DNA from: Streptomyces silvae | GTDB taxonomy: Bacteria > Actinomycetota > Actinomycetes > Streptomycetales > Streptomycetaceae | Reading direction: 5' to 3' | DNA: 64,000 bases | Assembly: GCF_016745505.1 (NCBI RefSeq) | Contig: NZ_JAERUC010000170.1 | Span: forward strand, 1-64,000 | In this document: positions 16,420 through 25,373 of the stretch, piece by piece | Layout of the letters: each line of letters opens with the position of its first letter | Numbering within the stretch: position 1 is the stretch's first letter | Notes under the pieces: generated by a model | The model's database searches: none | What the model saw: the letters and a program-made list of their open reading frames with translations, nothing else | What the model was told of the DNA's origin: nothing | Position numbers and translations under genes: made by a program

Positions 16420-17580
16420 TCAAGTACCGCCTCGCCGCGCGTCCCCATTGCGTGTGGGTCCCGGCGTCAACCGCCATCTGTCGCCCTCGCGTTCGACGAA
16501 CCCCAGTGAGTGGAGTTCGTACAACCGACCGAGCGCTTCGTCCATCGACGCTCCGGCGCTCCGGGCCACGTCGCGCCCGTCCATGGCGCCCGTCCCGGGC
16601 AGTGCATCCAGCACGCGTGCGGAGGCGGCGTCGAGGAGGTCGCGGGGCAGGACGGGGCCGCTCCTCGCCGGGGCGACCTCGCCGATCTCCCCCACCAGTT
16701 CGGTGATCTCGGCGGCGTCGGTGACCAGGACGCCCTCACCGCGCAGGAGTTCGTGGACCCCGGCCGAGAGACCGCTGGTGGCCGGGCCCGGCACGCCCAT
16801 CGTGAAACGGCCCAGCCGCTGGGCGTTCCGCGCGGTGACCAGCGAGCCGCTGCGGTACTCGGCCTCCACCACCACGGTGCCCCGCGTGAGCGCCGCGATC
16901 ACCCTGTTCCGCAGGATGAACCTGCTGCGCGTCGGATGGTCCGAGGGCGGCAGCTCACCCAGGACCATGCCCTGTTCCACGATGCGCCCGATGAGCCCGG
17001 CGTGTCCTCGCGGATAGGCCACGTCCACCCCGCAGGCCAGCACCGCCATGGTCGCCCCGCCCGCGGCCAGCGCCCCGCGATGGGCGGCGCCGTCCACCCC
17101 GAACGCCGCGCCGGAGACCACGACCCAGCCCCGCTCGGCGAGCCCCGCCGCCATGTGCGCCCCGTAGGGCGTGCAGGCCCTGGCGCCGACCAGGGCGACC
17201 GAGCGCAGCGCCCAGAGGCGCAGGTCGGACCGTCCGCGCACCCAGAGCCCGATCGGCCGCGCGTCACCCAGGTCGTCGAGCTGGCTGGGCCACTCCCGGT
17301 CCCCCGGGCAGACGAAGCGTCCTCCCATCGCGGCCACGTCCGCCAGGTCCTTACCCGGGGCGGCGCTCGACGCCCGGAGGCGGTAGCCGGCGAGCCGGGT
17401 CGCCGTCATCCCCTTGAGGACCTGGGCCGGGCCGTCCGCGCCGGTGAGGCGCCGCATCAGCTCGACGGGCCCGACCTCCCGGATCCAGCGGCCGGCGCGC
17501 TCGTCCCCGGGCTCGAACACCCGGGTCAGGGCGGCGCGCGCCAGCCGCTCCCGCTCACCCTGGACCGGCGGGGCGCTCAC
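16420..17580 (-). CDS. dprA: DNA-processing protein DprA
   Basis: DprA binds incoming single-stranded DNA and loads RecA. The 386-residue protein has the Rossmann-like core: VALVGARACTPYG, VVSGAAFGVDGAAHRGAL, MAVLACGVDVAYP and SRFILRNRVIAALT, followed by VVVEAEYRSGSL. A C-terminal winged-helix domain (DALPGTGAMDGRDVARSAG onward) follows. The GTG at 17580 overlaps the comM stop (GTGA), showing translational coupling. Streptomyces is not known for natural competence, so the conserved role is probably recombination or repair during DNA uptake such as conjugation. Confidence 0.9.
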   Translation of the reverse strand: MSAPPVQGERERLARAALTRVFEPGDERAGRWIREVGPVELMRRLTGADGPAQVLKGMTATRLAGYRLRASSAAPGKDLADVAAMGGRFVCPGDREWPSQLDDLGDARPIGLWVRGRSDLRLWALRSVALVGARACTPYGAHMAAGLAERGWVVVSGAAFGVDGAAHRGALAAGGATMAVLACGVDVAYPRGHAGLIGRIVEQGMVLGELPPSDHPTRSRFILRNRVIAALTRGTVVVEAEYRSGSLVTARNAQRLGRFTMGVPGPATSGLSAGVHELLRGEGVLVTDAAEITELVGEIGEVAPARSGPVLPRDLLDAASARVLDALPGTGAMDGRDVARSAGASMDEALGRLYELHSLGFVEREGDRWRLTPGPTRNGDARRGGT

Positions 17581-19199
17581 AGGGCACCCGCCTGCATCGG
17601 GACCCCCCGCTGGATGCCCGTGCGCAGCTCCAGCGCCACCGCGATGTCCGAGGCGTCCGGGCGGTCGGCGCCCCTCAGGTCGGCCACGGTCCACGCCACG
17701 CGCAGGACCCGGTCGAGGCCACGGGCGGTGAGGACGCCCCGCTCCATGTCCCGTTCGGCCGCCATCAGGGCGCCGGGTGCCGCGACCAGCCTGGTCCGCA
17801 GCTCATGTCCTGGCACCTCGCTGTTGGTGGTCCAGGGGGTGCCCGCGAGCCGCTCACCGGCGCGCTCCCTGGCCTCCCGCACCCGGGCCGCCACCACCTC
17901 CGAGGTCTCCCCGCGGCCGCCGCTGCCCATCAGGTCCGCCCGTCCGACGGGCTCGACCTCGACGCGCAGATCCACCCGGTCGAGCAGCGGCCCCGACAGC
18001 CTCGCCTGGTAGCGGCGCACCGCCGAGGGCGGGCACTCGCAGCCGGCACCGGCCAGGGTGTGCCTCCCGCACGGGCAGGGGTTCGCGGCGAGCACCATCA
18101 GGAAGCGTGCGGGCAGCCGGACGACCCCGGCCGCGCGTGCGACCACCACATGTCCGGACTCCAGGGGCTGACGCAGTGCGTCGAGGGCCCGCCCGGAGAA
18201 TTCCGGTGCCTCGTCGAGGAAGAGGACGCCCCGGTGCGCCAGGGACACCGCTCCCGGCCTGGGGAGGCCGTTGCCTCCGCCCACGAGCGACTGCATGGTC
18301 GCCGAGTGGTGCGGGGCGCAGTAGGGCGCTCTGCTGATCAGGGGTTCACCCGGGGGGAGGATGCCCGCGACCGAGTGCACCGCCGTCACTTCGAGGGATT
18401 CCTGCCGCGAGAGCGGCGGCAGGATCGCCGTGATCCGCTCGGCCAGCATCGTCTTCCCGGCCCCGGGCGGCCCGGACAGCAGCAGATGGTGTCCGCCGGC
18501 CGCGGCCACCTCCAGGGCCCTGCGCGCCCGCTCCTGGCCCGCGACATCGGCCAGGTCGGGCCGGTGCGCCGTGCCGTCGGCCGACAGCGGGGCCAGTCCG
18601 GTACCGAGGCCCGCTCCGGGCACCATGAGCCCGGCGAGCATCGAGTCCGGGCGGCCCCGGTCCGTGGGCGGCTCCTCGGGAACGGGTTCGTCGGCGAGGA
18701 CCGCGATCAGCTGGCGCAGACTCCGTACGCCGAGGACGGAGACGCCCGGCACGAGGGCCGCCTCCCCGGCGGTCTGTTCCGGGACCACGACCTGCCGGTA
18801 GCCCGCCTCCGCCGCCGCGAGCACCGCGGGCAGCACCCCGCGCACCGGGCGCACCCTGCCGTCGAGGCCGAGCTCCCCGATCATCACCACGTCGGCGATG
18901 GACGCCGGATCGATCCGTTCCGCCGCGCCGAGGACCGCACAGGCGACAGCGAGATCGAAACCCGAACCGCCCTTCGGTACGGAGGCCGGGGAGAGTCCCA
19001 CCGTGAGCTTCTTCTGCGGCCACTCGGCCCCGGAATTGACGACGGCGGCCCTCACCCGGTCCCGGCTCTCCACCAGGCTCTTGTCCGGTAGGCCGACGAG
19101 CGTGAACGCCGCCACCCCCGGCTCCAGATCGGCCTGGACCTCCACCACCACGCCCTCGACGCCGACCAGCGCCACCGAGCACGCCCGCGCGAACCCCAT
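17577..19199 (-). CDS. comM: YifB/ComM-family Mg-chelatase-like AAA+ ATPase
   Basis: This 540-residue protein has an N-terminal Lon-protease-like fold (LVGVEGVVVEVQADLEPG and LVGLPDKSLVESRDRVRAA), an AAA+ core with Walker A LLLSGPPGAGKTMLAERI and Walker B GVLFLDEAPEF, and a C-terminal Mg-chelatase-like domain containing a Cys motif (NPCPCG and CEC). ComM is a hexameric branch-migration helicase in competent bacteria. It overlaps yraN upstream and dprA downstream by 1-4 nt, so the three are one unit for handling incoming DNA. Confidence 0.9.
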   Translation of the reverse strand: MGFARACSVALVGVEGVVVEVQADLEPGVAAFTLVGLPDKSLVESRDRVRAAVVNSGAEWPQKKLTVGLSPASVPKGGSGFDLAVACAVLGAAERIDPASIADVVMIGELGLDGRVRPVRGVLPAVLAAAEAGYRQVVVPEQTAGEAALVPGVSVLGVRSLRQLIAVLADEPVPEEPPTDRGRPDSMLAGLMVPGAGLGTGLAPLSADGTAHRPDLADVAGQERARRALEVAAAGGHHLLLSGPPGAGKTMLAERITAILPPLSRQESLEVTAVHSVAGILPPGEPLISRAPYCAPHHSATMQSLVGGGNGLPRPGAVSLAHRGVLFLDEAPEFSGRALDALRQPLESGHVVVARAAGVVRLPARFLMVLAANPCPCGRHTLAGAGCECPPSAVRRYQARLSGPLLDRVDLRVEVEPVGRADLMGSGGRGETSEVVAARVREARERAGERLAGTPWTTNSEVPGHELRTRLVAAPGALMAAERDMERGVLTARGLDRVLRVAWTVADLRGADRPDASDIAVALELRTGIQRGVPMQAGAL

Positions 19200-19558
19200 C
19201 AGGCCACGCCCCGCACATGTTCGGCGACCGGGGCGCCGCGCCTGGGCATGATCACGCCGACCAGATCGATCCGGACCCCGCCGGGCGGCGGACCGCCGTG
19301 CCGGTGGAGCCAGATCTCGGCGAGCCTGCGCAGCCGGTCGGCCTTGGCCGGTGTGACGGCCTCCATGGGATGTTCGAAGGAGCCCGCCCTGCGGGTCTTC
19401 ACCTCGCAGACGACCACCGCGTCGCCGTCCCTGGCGACGATGTCGATCTCTCCGGCGCGGCATCGCCAGTTGCGCTCCAGCACCGTCATACCGGCGTCCA
19501 CCAGCAGCCGTACCGCCAGATCCTCGCCGTACCGCCCGAGTGCCCCCCGTGCGTTCAT
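19199..19558 (-). CDS. yraN: YraN-family (UPF0102) endonuclease-fold protein
   Basis: This 119-residue protein has the UPF0102 pattern: RGALGRYGEDLAVRLL at the start, then GEIDIVARDGDAVVVCEVKTR, a restriction-endonuclease-like PD-(D/E)xK core with Asp and Glu-x-Lys. GGAGG lies 10 nt before the ATG at 19558. Its stop overlaps the comM start (ATGA). The family is found next to comM/dprA and probably acts in the same DNA-processing pathway, but its biochemical activity is not established. Confidence 0.85.
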   Translation of the reverse strand: MNARGALGRYGEDLAVRLLVDAGMTVLERNWRCRAGEIDIVARDGDAVVVCEVKTRRAGSFEHPMEAVTPAKADRLRRLAEIWLHRHGGPPPGGVRIDLVGVIMPRRGAPVAEHVRGVA

Positions 19559-19733
19559 ATCGGCACCACCTCCGGCACCGACTGTGACGGGCCCCGGCCG
19601 ATCTTTTGGATCTTGGTGGACAACCGGACCGTTGTGAATATCCCGGCCACTCGGACGAGTGAACCGGGACATCGGGGGTCACGCTCGGGGGGACGGGGAT
19701 CAGGCGCGCGGGAGGCCCGGGATCATGCCCGGA

Positions 19734-20042
19734 TCAGCCGCCCGGGAGTTCGAGATCGCTCTTGTTGAGCTCCTCGATATTCACGTCCTTGAATGTCAGG
19801 ACGCGGACCTGCTTGACGAACCGGGCGGGCCTGTACATGTCCCAGACCCACGCGTCCGCCATGGAAACCTCGAAAAAGACCTCGCCCTGGACCGAGTGCA
19901 CCTGCATCTCGTAGTCGTTGGTGAGGTAGAAGCGCCGTTCGGTCTCGATCACATATTTGAACAGACCGACGACATCGCGGTACTCCCGGTAGAGCTTCAG
20001 CTCCATCTCGGTCTCGTACTTCTCGAGGTCCTCGGCACTCAT
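19734..20042 (-). CDS. DUF2469 conserved actinobacterial protein
   Basis: This 102-residue acidic protein is highly conserved across actinobacteria (MSAEDLEKYETEMELKLYREY, then MQVHSVQGEVFFEVSMADAWVWD). It belongs to DUF2469, of unknown function. It contains no membrane segment or known catalytic motif. It lies between the NUDIX gene and yraN on the same strand, with 63 bp and 175 bp gaps. Confidence 0.85.
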   Translation of the reverse strand: MSAEDLEKYETEMELKLYREYRDVVGLFKYVIETERRFYLTNDYEMQVHSVQGEVFFEVSMADAWVWDMYRPARFVKQVRVLTFKDVNIEELNKSDLELPGG

Positions 20043-20105
20043 GGCATGTTCCCCTTCAGCCGTGCGTCCCCCTATTGTGCGTCAGCCCCACGCACCCCTG
20101 GCCGA

Positions 20106-20594
20106 TTACACGATTTCGGGGGCGAGAACCAGCGGAACACTCGGGGGACCCTCGTCGAGCAGCGTGCGCAGCAGCCCGGCGAGCCTGGTCGGGTACACCG
20201 TCTCACGCGTGGCCAGAAGTTCGGCGGAAGTCCACCACCTCAGACCGGCGACACTGCGCAGCTCCAGCTCGGTGAGGCCCTTCTGGTCGGTCGCGTTCTG
20301 CGACGTACGGGCCAGGAAGTACCACTCGTCCTGGTCCCAGCGCCGCCCGTCGAACGGGAAGGAGCAGGTCCTCGTCCACAGCAGAGGGCCGAGGGAGACA
20401 TCCGTGATCCCGGTCTCCTCGGCGAGCTCCCGCAGGGCCGCCTCCTCGCGGGTCTCCCCGCCCTCCAGGCCGCCGCCCGGGGTGAACCACCAGCTCGAAG
20501 CCGGATCCGCGGGCTCGAAACCGTGCAGCAGCAGGATCCGGTCGTCCGGGTCCAGCAGCACCACACGCGCGACCTTGCGTGTCTCAGTGGGCAC
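20106..20594 (-). CDS. NUDIX hydrolase
   Basis: This 162-residue protein has a complete Nudix box, GGGLEGGETREEAALRELAEETGI (GX5EX7REUXEEXGU), at about residues 40-62. The fold hydrolyses nucleoside-diphosphate-X substrates; which one is unknown. The GTG at 20594 lies inside the end of sipZ (11-nt overlap), so it is coupled to sipZ. Work on S. lividans placed sipZ at the head of an operon containing a mutT-like gene, which this arrangement matches. Confidence 0.85.
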   Translation of the reverse strand: MPTETRKVARVVLLDPDDRILLLHGFEPADPASSWWFTPGGGLEGGETREEAALRELAEETGITDVSLGPLLWTRTCSFPFDGRRWDQDEWYFLARTSQNATDQKGLTELELRSVAGLRWWTSAELLATRETVYPTRLAGLLRTLLDEGPPSVPLVLAPEIV

Positions 20595-21357
20595 CGGCGG
20601 ACGCCCTCGGCCTCGTGTTCCCCCGTGCGGAGCGCGCCGCCAGCGGGCCGTAGGCCGCTCCGCCCAGGATGAGCACCGCACCCGCCACCACGGCGCCGAT
20701 CTGCAGCGGCAGCGGCCCTTCGGACGACACACCGCCGGGCAGCGACGCGAAGGCGCCGGGCCGGCCGATCATGCCGTTCATGGGCCAGGCGATGGCGTCC
20801 ACCCGCGCCTCGACGGCGCTGCGCGGGACCGAACCCTGACCCGGGTCCTCCAGATGGACCCGGGAGTCCATCGAGGTGCTGCGCTCGTCCCCGAGGAGGA
20901 ACAGCTGCCCCTCGGGCACGTCCGCCGTGAACTTCTGGGCGGAGGCAGAGGCCCCACCGCCCGCCGAGGCGAGCGCGGAGGCGCCCTCGGCCCGCAGATA
21001 CGGTTCTTCGATGGGCTTGCCGTTGACGGTGAGGCGGCCTTCCTTGTCGCAGCAGGCGACCTTGTCGCCGCCGACGCCGACGACGCGCTTCACCATGGGC
21101 ACATCGCCCCACGTCGAGTCGGTGAAGACGACGACGTCCCCGCGCCGTACGTCACCGCCGTCCACCCGCTCGGCCAGGACCCGGTCGCCGGCGTTCACCG
21201 TCGGCGTCATCGAGTCGGTCGGCACGGTGTACGGCTTGTAGACCACCGCTCCCCAGGCGAACCCGCCGAGGAAGAGCACACAGCCGACGGCCACGGCCAG
21301 GTTCGACAACACGTTGCCGAGCCGGCCGCGGCCGTCATGACGTCCTGAACCACTCAT
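20584..21357 (-). CDS. sipZ: type I signal peptidase (SipZ-like)
   Basis: This 257-residue peptidase has an N-terminal anchor (about residues 17-38), the catalytic Ser in VPTDSMTPTV and the Lys in MVKRVVGVGGDKV, box E FLLGDERSTSMDSR and a C-terminal hydrophobic segment near residue 220. It removes signal peptides from secreted preproteins at the outer face of the membrane. It is the fourth of four adjacent sip genes. It is the most divergent in the catalytic box (PTDSM), and it is separated from sipY by about 50 bp. Confidence 0.88.
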   Translation of the reverse strand: MSGSGRHDGRGRLGNVLSNLAVAVGCVLFLGGFAWGAVVYKPYTVPTDSMTPTVNAGDRVLAERVDGGDVRRGDVVVFTDSTWGDVPMVKRVVGVGGDKVACCDKEGRLTVNGKPIEEPYLRAEGASALASAGGGASASAQKFTADVPEGQLFLLGDERSTSMDSRVHLEDPGQGSVPRSAVEARVDAIAWPMNGMIGRPGAFASLPGGVSSEGPLPLQIGAVVAGAVLILGGAAYGPLAARSARGNTRPRASAGAH

Positions 21358-21407
21358 CCCAGCGCTCCCCCATCGGAGATCGACAATCGCTGATCCGAGT
21401 CGGCACC

Positions 21408-22304
21408 CTACCCGGCGGTATGCCCGTGGGTCAGCCTGCGGCGACGCCAGAACACGAGGGGCAGCGCTCCGGCTACACCCAGTGCACCGGGAACGGCCGC
21501 CGCGGCGGCCGCGTTCAGCCCGGGCTGGTCGAACGTCTTGGGCACCGGCAGGGTCGCCCAGCGGTTGATGGGCCAGGCCACGACCACGGCCCGCCCGACC
21601 ACCTCGTCCGTGGAGACGGTGCCCTGACCGGGCAGCTCCTGGTGGTAACGGGAGTCAAGCGAATTCTGCCGGTGGTCGCCCATCACCCAGATCCGGCCCT
21701 CGGGCACGTGGATCGGCCCGAACGGCTCGTCGTCACAGGCACTGTTGCCCTCGAAGATGAACGACTTGTCGTCCAGCGCCTTGCCGTTGACCGTCACCGG
21801 CCCGTTCTTCTTGCACTCGACGGTGTCGCCGCCGATGGCGATGACCCGCTTGATCAGGTCCTTCTCCTCGGCGGACGGCATCAGTCCGATGAAGCTCAGG
21901 AACTTCTGCACCGCGTTGGGCTCGGGCGTCGCGGTGTCCTCGAGCCAGCCGCCCGGGTCGTGGAAGACCACGACCTCCCCGCGCTCCGGCTCCGAGCCGA
22001 ACCACGGCGTCAGCTTGTCGACGAGCACCCGGTCGCCCCGCTGCAGGGTGTTCTGCATGGAGTCCGAGGGGATGGAGAACGCCTGTACAAGGAACGTCTT
22101 GATCAGCAGCGCGAGAATGAGCGCGATACCGATGAGGAGCGGCAGCTCCTTCCAGAACGAGCGCGGCTTCTTCGCCGCCGTACTGCCACCGCCCGGGGAC
22201 TCGCCGTCACTCTCCGCATCCACCGGGACCCCGTCGCTCGAAGGCCGGTCCTCGGGTTCGTCGTGTCCGGATCGTGCGCCGACCGCCAAATCCCCCACAT
22301 CCAC
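21408..22304 (-). CDS. sipY: type I signal peptidase (SipY-like)
   Basis: This 298-residue peptidase has a long Gly/Ser/Asp-rich cytoplasmic head (about 45 residues), an anchor (WKELPLLIGIALILALLIK) and catalytic Ser in IPSDSMQNTL. The Lys is in LIKRVIAIGGDTV, and the WVMGDHRQNSLDSR box follows. A second hydrophobic segment (about 270-288) sits near the C-terminus, an unusual feature of the main Streptomyces peptidases. Its start overlaps the end of sipX by 98 bp. SipY is the major signal peptidase in S. lividans by published work. Confidence 0.88.
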   Translation of the reverse strand: MDVGDLAVGARSGHDEPEDRPSSDGVPVDAESDGESPGGGSTAAKKPRSFWKELPLLIGIALILALLIKTFLVQAFSIPSDSMQNTLQRGDRVLVDKLTPWFGSEPERGEVVVFHDPGGWLEDTATPEPNAVQKFLSFIGLMPSAEEKDLIKRVIAIGGDTVECKKNGPVTVNGKALDDKSFIFEGNSACDDEPFGPIHVPEGRIWVMGDHRQNSLDSRYHQELPGQGTVSTDEVVGRAVVVAWPINRWATLPVPKTFDQPGLNAAAAAAVPGALGVAGALPLVFWRRRRLTHGHTAG

Positions 22305-23265
22305 TCCTCACTCCGTGCCACCGCCCGCGCCCGATTCGGCGCAGGCCCACCACTCCCATAACGAGCGGGAGTTCCGCAGGGGTCGGGAGCAGGACCATTC
22401 CGTTGCGATCCTGGGAGGACACACTATTCGACGGGACCCTCCCGGCCGTCGCTCCGGCGCTCCCCTCGGGGACGGAGGCGTACGTTCCCGGCTCCTCCAG
22501 CCGGCGCCAGTGCCCGAACGGCCAGGCGATCACCACGGCCCGCCCGACGACCTCGTCCTCCGACACCGTGCCCTGTCCCGGCTTGTCGAGGTGGAACCGC
22601 GAGTCCGCGGAATTCGAACGGTGGTCACCCATCACGAAGATCCGGCCCTCGGGAACCTTTACCTCGAATTTGAGAGTGGAGGGCACATCACCGGGGTTCA
22701 GGTACGGCTCGTCGAGCGCCACCCCGTTGACCGTGATCCGTCCGTCGGTGCCGCAGCACTTCACGGTGTCGCCCCCGACGGCCACCACCCGCTTGATCAG
22801 GTCCTGCTCGTCCTCGGAGGGCAGCAGCCCGATGAAGGTCAGCAGTTCCTTGATCTGTTTGACCCCGGCGGGAGGGTCCTCGGTGGCGGTGGTCTCCTGT
22901 TGCAGCCAGCCCCCGGGGTCCTTGAACACGACGACGTCACCACGCCGGGGTTCGGACCCGAACCAGGGGGTCAGCTTGTCGACCAGCACCCGGTCCCCGA
23001 TCCGGATGGTCTGCTCCATCGATCCGGAGGGGATCACGAAGGCCTGGACGAGGAAGGTCTTGAGTACGAGCGCGATCAGCAGCGCCACCAGGACGAGGAG
23101 GGGTATCTCCTTGATCGCGGACCGGCGTCTGCGGCGTTTGACCTTACGGGCCAGCTTGCGGCGCTCCGCCCGGGTGGGCAGTGAGCGGCTCGTGGTCGGC
23201 CTCGACCCGGTGGGCAGCGACGGGTCCGTGTCCGGTGCTCCGCGCCTGCGCCCCCGGTTACCCAT
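22207..23265 (-). CDS. sipX: type I signal peptidase (SipX-like)
   Basis: This 352-residue peptidase has a very basic N-terminal cytoplasmic head (RKLARKVKRRRRR), an anchor at about 52-70 and catalytic Ser in IPSGSMEQTI. The Lys is in LIKRVVAVGGDTV, and the VMGDHRSNSADSR box follows. After the catalytic domain comes an 85-residue Arg/Gly-rich tail, the last 32 residues of which overlap sipY. The tail contains one short hydrophobic patch (LPLVMGVVGL). The start overlaps the sipW end by 8 bp. Confidence 0.87.
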   Translation of the reverse strand: MGNRGRRRGAPDTDPSLPTGSRPTTSRSLPTRAERRKLARKVKRRRRRSAIKEIPLLVLVALLIALVLKTFLVQAFVIPSGSMEQTIRIGDRVLVDKLTPWFGSEPRRGDVVVFKDPGGWLQQETTATEDPPAGVKQIKELLTFIGLLPSEDEQDLIKRVVAVGGDTVKCCGTDGRITVNGVALDEPYLNPGDVPSTLKFEVKVPEGRIFVMGDHRSNSADSRFHLDKPGQGTVSEDEVVGRAVVIAWPFGHWRRLEEPGTYASVPEGSAGATAGRVPSNSVSSQDRNGMVLLPTPAELPLVMGVVGLRRIGRGRWHGVRSGCGGFGGRRTIRTRRTRGPAFERRGPGGCGE

Positions 23266-24031
23266 GGTCGGCGTCCGCCGGCCGTATGCCGGTGAAGGCG
23301 TCGGTGCCCTCCAGGGAGCCCAGCCTGCCGAGCGGCCAGCCGAGCCAGTCGACCCGTCCGATCACGCGCTCGACGGGCACCATGCCGCCCCCGGGCTGCC
23401 CCAGGTGGTCCCGGGAGTCCCGCGAGTTGCTGCGGTGGTCCCCCATCATCCAGAGCCTGCCCTGGGGCACCACGATGTCGAAGGAGACGTCGGACGGATC
23501 GTCACCGGGGTGCAGATACTCCTCGGCGACCGGCGCACCGTTCACCTCGAGCCTCCCCCGCTCGTCGCAGCAGACCACCCGGTCGCCCCCCACGCCCACC
23601 ACCCGCTTCACGAAGTCGGACCCGGCGGGTTCGGCCAGTCCCAGGGACGCGGCCGCCCCGTGCAGCAGCGCGCCGAGTGCGTTCCCGCCGGTCGCCGTCT
23701 CCTGCACGAAGGATCCGGTGCCGTCGAAGACCACCACATCGCCGCGCCGGGGCTCCGAGCCGAAACGGTACGCCAGTTTGTTGACCAGGACCCGGTCCCC
23801 GACGCGCAGCGTGGGCTGCATCGAGCCACTGGGGATGAGGAAGGGCTGCAGCACGAACGCGCTGAAGAGCAGCAGGGCGACCGTGCAGAGCATGCCCAGG
23901 AAGACGGTCCGCCGCCAGGAGAGCGACGCCCCCGTCCGTTTCCGGACATGCGTGAAGCGCGACCCCTCCTCCGTCCCGTCTGCCGGGTCGGAGGAGCGAT
24001 CGCGCTCCATGTGCTGTGCTTCCGTGTCCAT
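23258..24031 (-). CDS. sipW: type I signal peptidase (SipW-like)
   Basis: This 257-residue peptidase has a single N-terminal anchor (about 42-62), catalytic Ser in IPSGSMQPTL, Lys in FVKRVVGVGGDRV and the box WMMGDHRSNSRDSRDH. It has no C-terminal membrane segment, unlike SipY and SipZ. It is the first of the four peptidase genes after rplS (46 bp gap) and overlaps sipX. The names follow the S. lividans sipW-X-Y-Z order. Confidence 0.88.
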   Translation of the reverse strand: MDTEAQHMERDRSSDPADGTEEGSRFTHVRKRTGASLSWRRTVFLGMLCTVALLLFSAFVLQPFLIPSGSMQPTLRVGDRVLVNKLAYRFGSEPRRGDVVVFDGTGSFVQETATGGNALGALLHGAAASLGLAEPAGSDFVKRVVGVGGDRVVCCDERGRLEVNGAPVAEEYLHPGDDPSDVSFDIVVPQGRLWMMGDHRSNSRDSRDHLGQPGGGMVPVERVIGRVDWLGWPLGRLGSLEGTDAFTGIRPADADHG

Positions 24032-24076
24032 CGGAGCCGGATTCTATCCGGCCGCGCTGTGGACGCCGGAGGTGAA

Positions 24077-24427
24077 TCAGCGGTCGCGCTTCTCCTTGAT
24101 CTTCGCGGCCTTGCCGCGGAGCTCACGGAGGAAGTACAGCTTGGCGCGACGGACGTCACCGCGGGTGACGAGCTCGATCTTCTCGAAGATCGGGCTGTGC
24201 ACCGGGAAGGTGCGCTCGACGCCGACGCTGAAGGAGACCTTGCGGACCGTGAAGGTCTCGCTGATGCCCGAGCCCTGGCGACGGATGACGATGCCCTTGA
24301 ACTGCTGGATACGGGAGCGGTTGCCCTCGATCACGCGCACGTGGACGTTGACCGTGTCACCGGGGCGGAACGCCGGGAGGTCGGTACGGAGCGAAGCGGC
24401 GTTGACGCCATCGAGCAGGGAAGTCAT
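24077..24427 (-). CDS. rplS: 50S ribosomal protein L19
   Basis: This 116-residue L19 has the typical FRPGDTVNVHVRVIEG, IQQFKGIVIRRQGSGISETFTVRK and RRAKLYFLRELRGKAAKIKEK blocks. It lies at the 30S/50S bridge region. The ATG at 24427 is set by conservation. It sits between trmD and the signal-peptidase genes, an order typical of Streptomyces. Confidence 0.96.
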   Translation of the reverse strand: MTSLLDGVNAASLRTDLPAFRPGDTVNVHVRVIEGNRSRIQQFKGIVIRRQGSGISETFTVRKVSFSVGVERTFPVHSPIFEKIELVTRGDVRRAKLYFLRELRGKAAKIKEKRDR

Positions 24428-24551
24428 GTGGTCTGCTTTCTTCGCCGATGCCACAGGTCATCGACGGGAGAGAGTGAAGTTCGGATGCTGATGACATCGG
24501 GCGGGCGTCTTTCCCCCTGTGGCAGGGGCGCACGCCGGACGTACAGCGGGC

Positions 24552-25373
24552 CTATTCTTCCACGGCCTCGGGCCTGCGCCAAAATCGCCCGTCGGAGGCC
24601 GGGGACCAGCCGAGGATCGAGAGCATCTCACGGTCCTTCTTGTCGAAGCCGGAGGCGTCGCAGCGCTCGATGAGGTCCGGCCGGTGGAGCGCGGTACGGC
24701 GGAAGGCCTCGTCCCGTCGCCAGCGCGCGATCCGGCCGTGGTGGCCGCTGAGCAGCACCTCGGGAATGCCGCGCCCCCGCCACTCGGGCGGCTTCGTGTA
24801 GACCGGCCCTTCGAGCAGGTCCGCCATGGCGCCGGGCGCGAAGGAGTCGTCGCGGTGCGACTCGGCGTTGCCGAGCACCCCGGGCAGCAGCCGCGCCACG
24901 GCCTCGGTGATCACCAGGACGGCGGCTTCCCCGCCGGCCAGGACGTAGTCCCCGATGGACACCTCGATGACCGGCAGCCGGGTCGCGTACTCGTCCATCA
25001 CCCTGCGGTCGATGCCCTCGTAGCGGGCGGGCGTGAAGACCAGCCACGGCCGTTCCGAGAGCTCGACGGCCAGTTCCTGGGTGAAGGGCCTGCCGCTGGG
25101 GGTGGGCACCACGATCACCGGGGAGTGCGCCCCGGCCTCGTAACCGTCGGCCAGCGCCTCGTCCAGGGCCTCGCCCCAGGGCTCGGTCTTCATGACCATG
25201 CCCGGGCCGCCGCCGTAGGGGGTGTCGTCCACCGTGTTGTGCCGGTCGTACGTCCAGTCCCGCAGGTCGTGGACGTGTACGTCGAGACGGCCGCGGGCGC
25301 GCGCCTTGCCGACCAGCGAGACGTTCAGGGGTTCCAGGTACTCGGGGAAGATCGTGACGACGTCGAGCCGCAT
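24552..25373 (-). CDS. trmD: tRNA (guanine-N1)-methyltransferase
   Basis: TrmD methylates G37 next to the anticodon of tRNAs reading CNN and CGG codons, preventing +1 frameshifts. The 273-residue protein has the SPOUT trefoil-knot fold: RLDVVTIFPEYL at the start, DDTPYGGGPGMVMK, the SAM-binding knot SIGDYVLAGGE, and the C-terminal GHHGRIARWRRDEA. The ATG at 25373 overlaps the rimM stop (ATGA), showing coupling. Confidence 0.95.
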   Translation of the reverse strand: MRLDVVTIFPEYLEPLNVSLVGKARARGRLDVHVHDLRDWTYDRHNTVDDTPYGGGPGMVMKTEPWGEALDEALADGYEAGAHSPVIVVPTPSGRPFTQELAVELSERPWLVFTPARYEGIDRRVMDEYATRLPVIEVSIGDYVLAGGEAAVLVITEAVARLLPGVLGNAESHRDDSFAPGAMADLLEGPVYTKPPEWRGRGIPEVLLSGHHGRIARWRRDEAFRRTALHRPDLIERCDASGFDKKDREMLSILGWSPASDGRFWRRPEAVEE

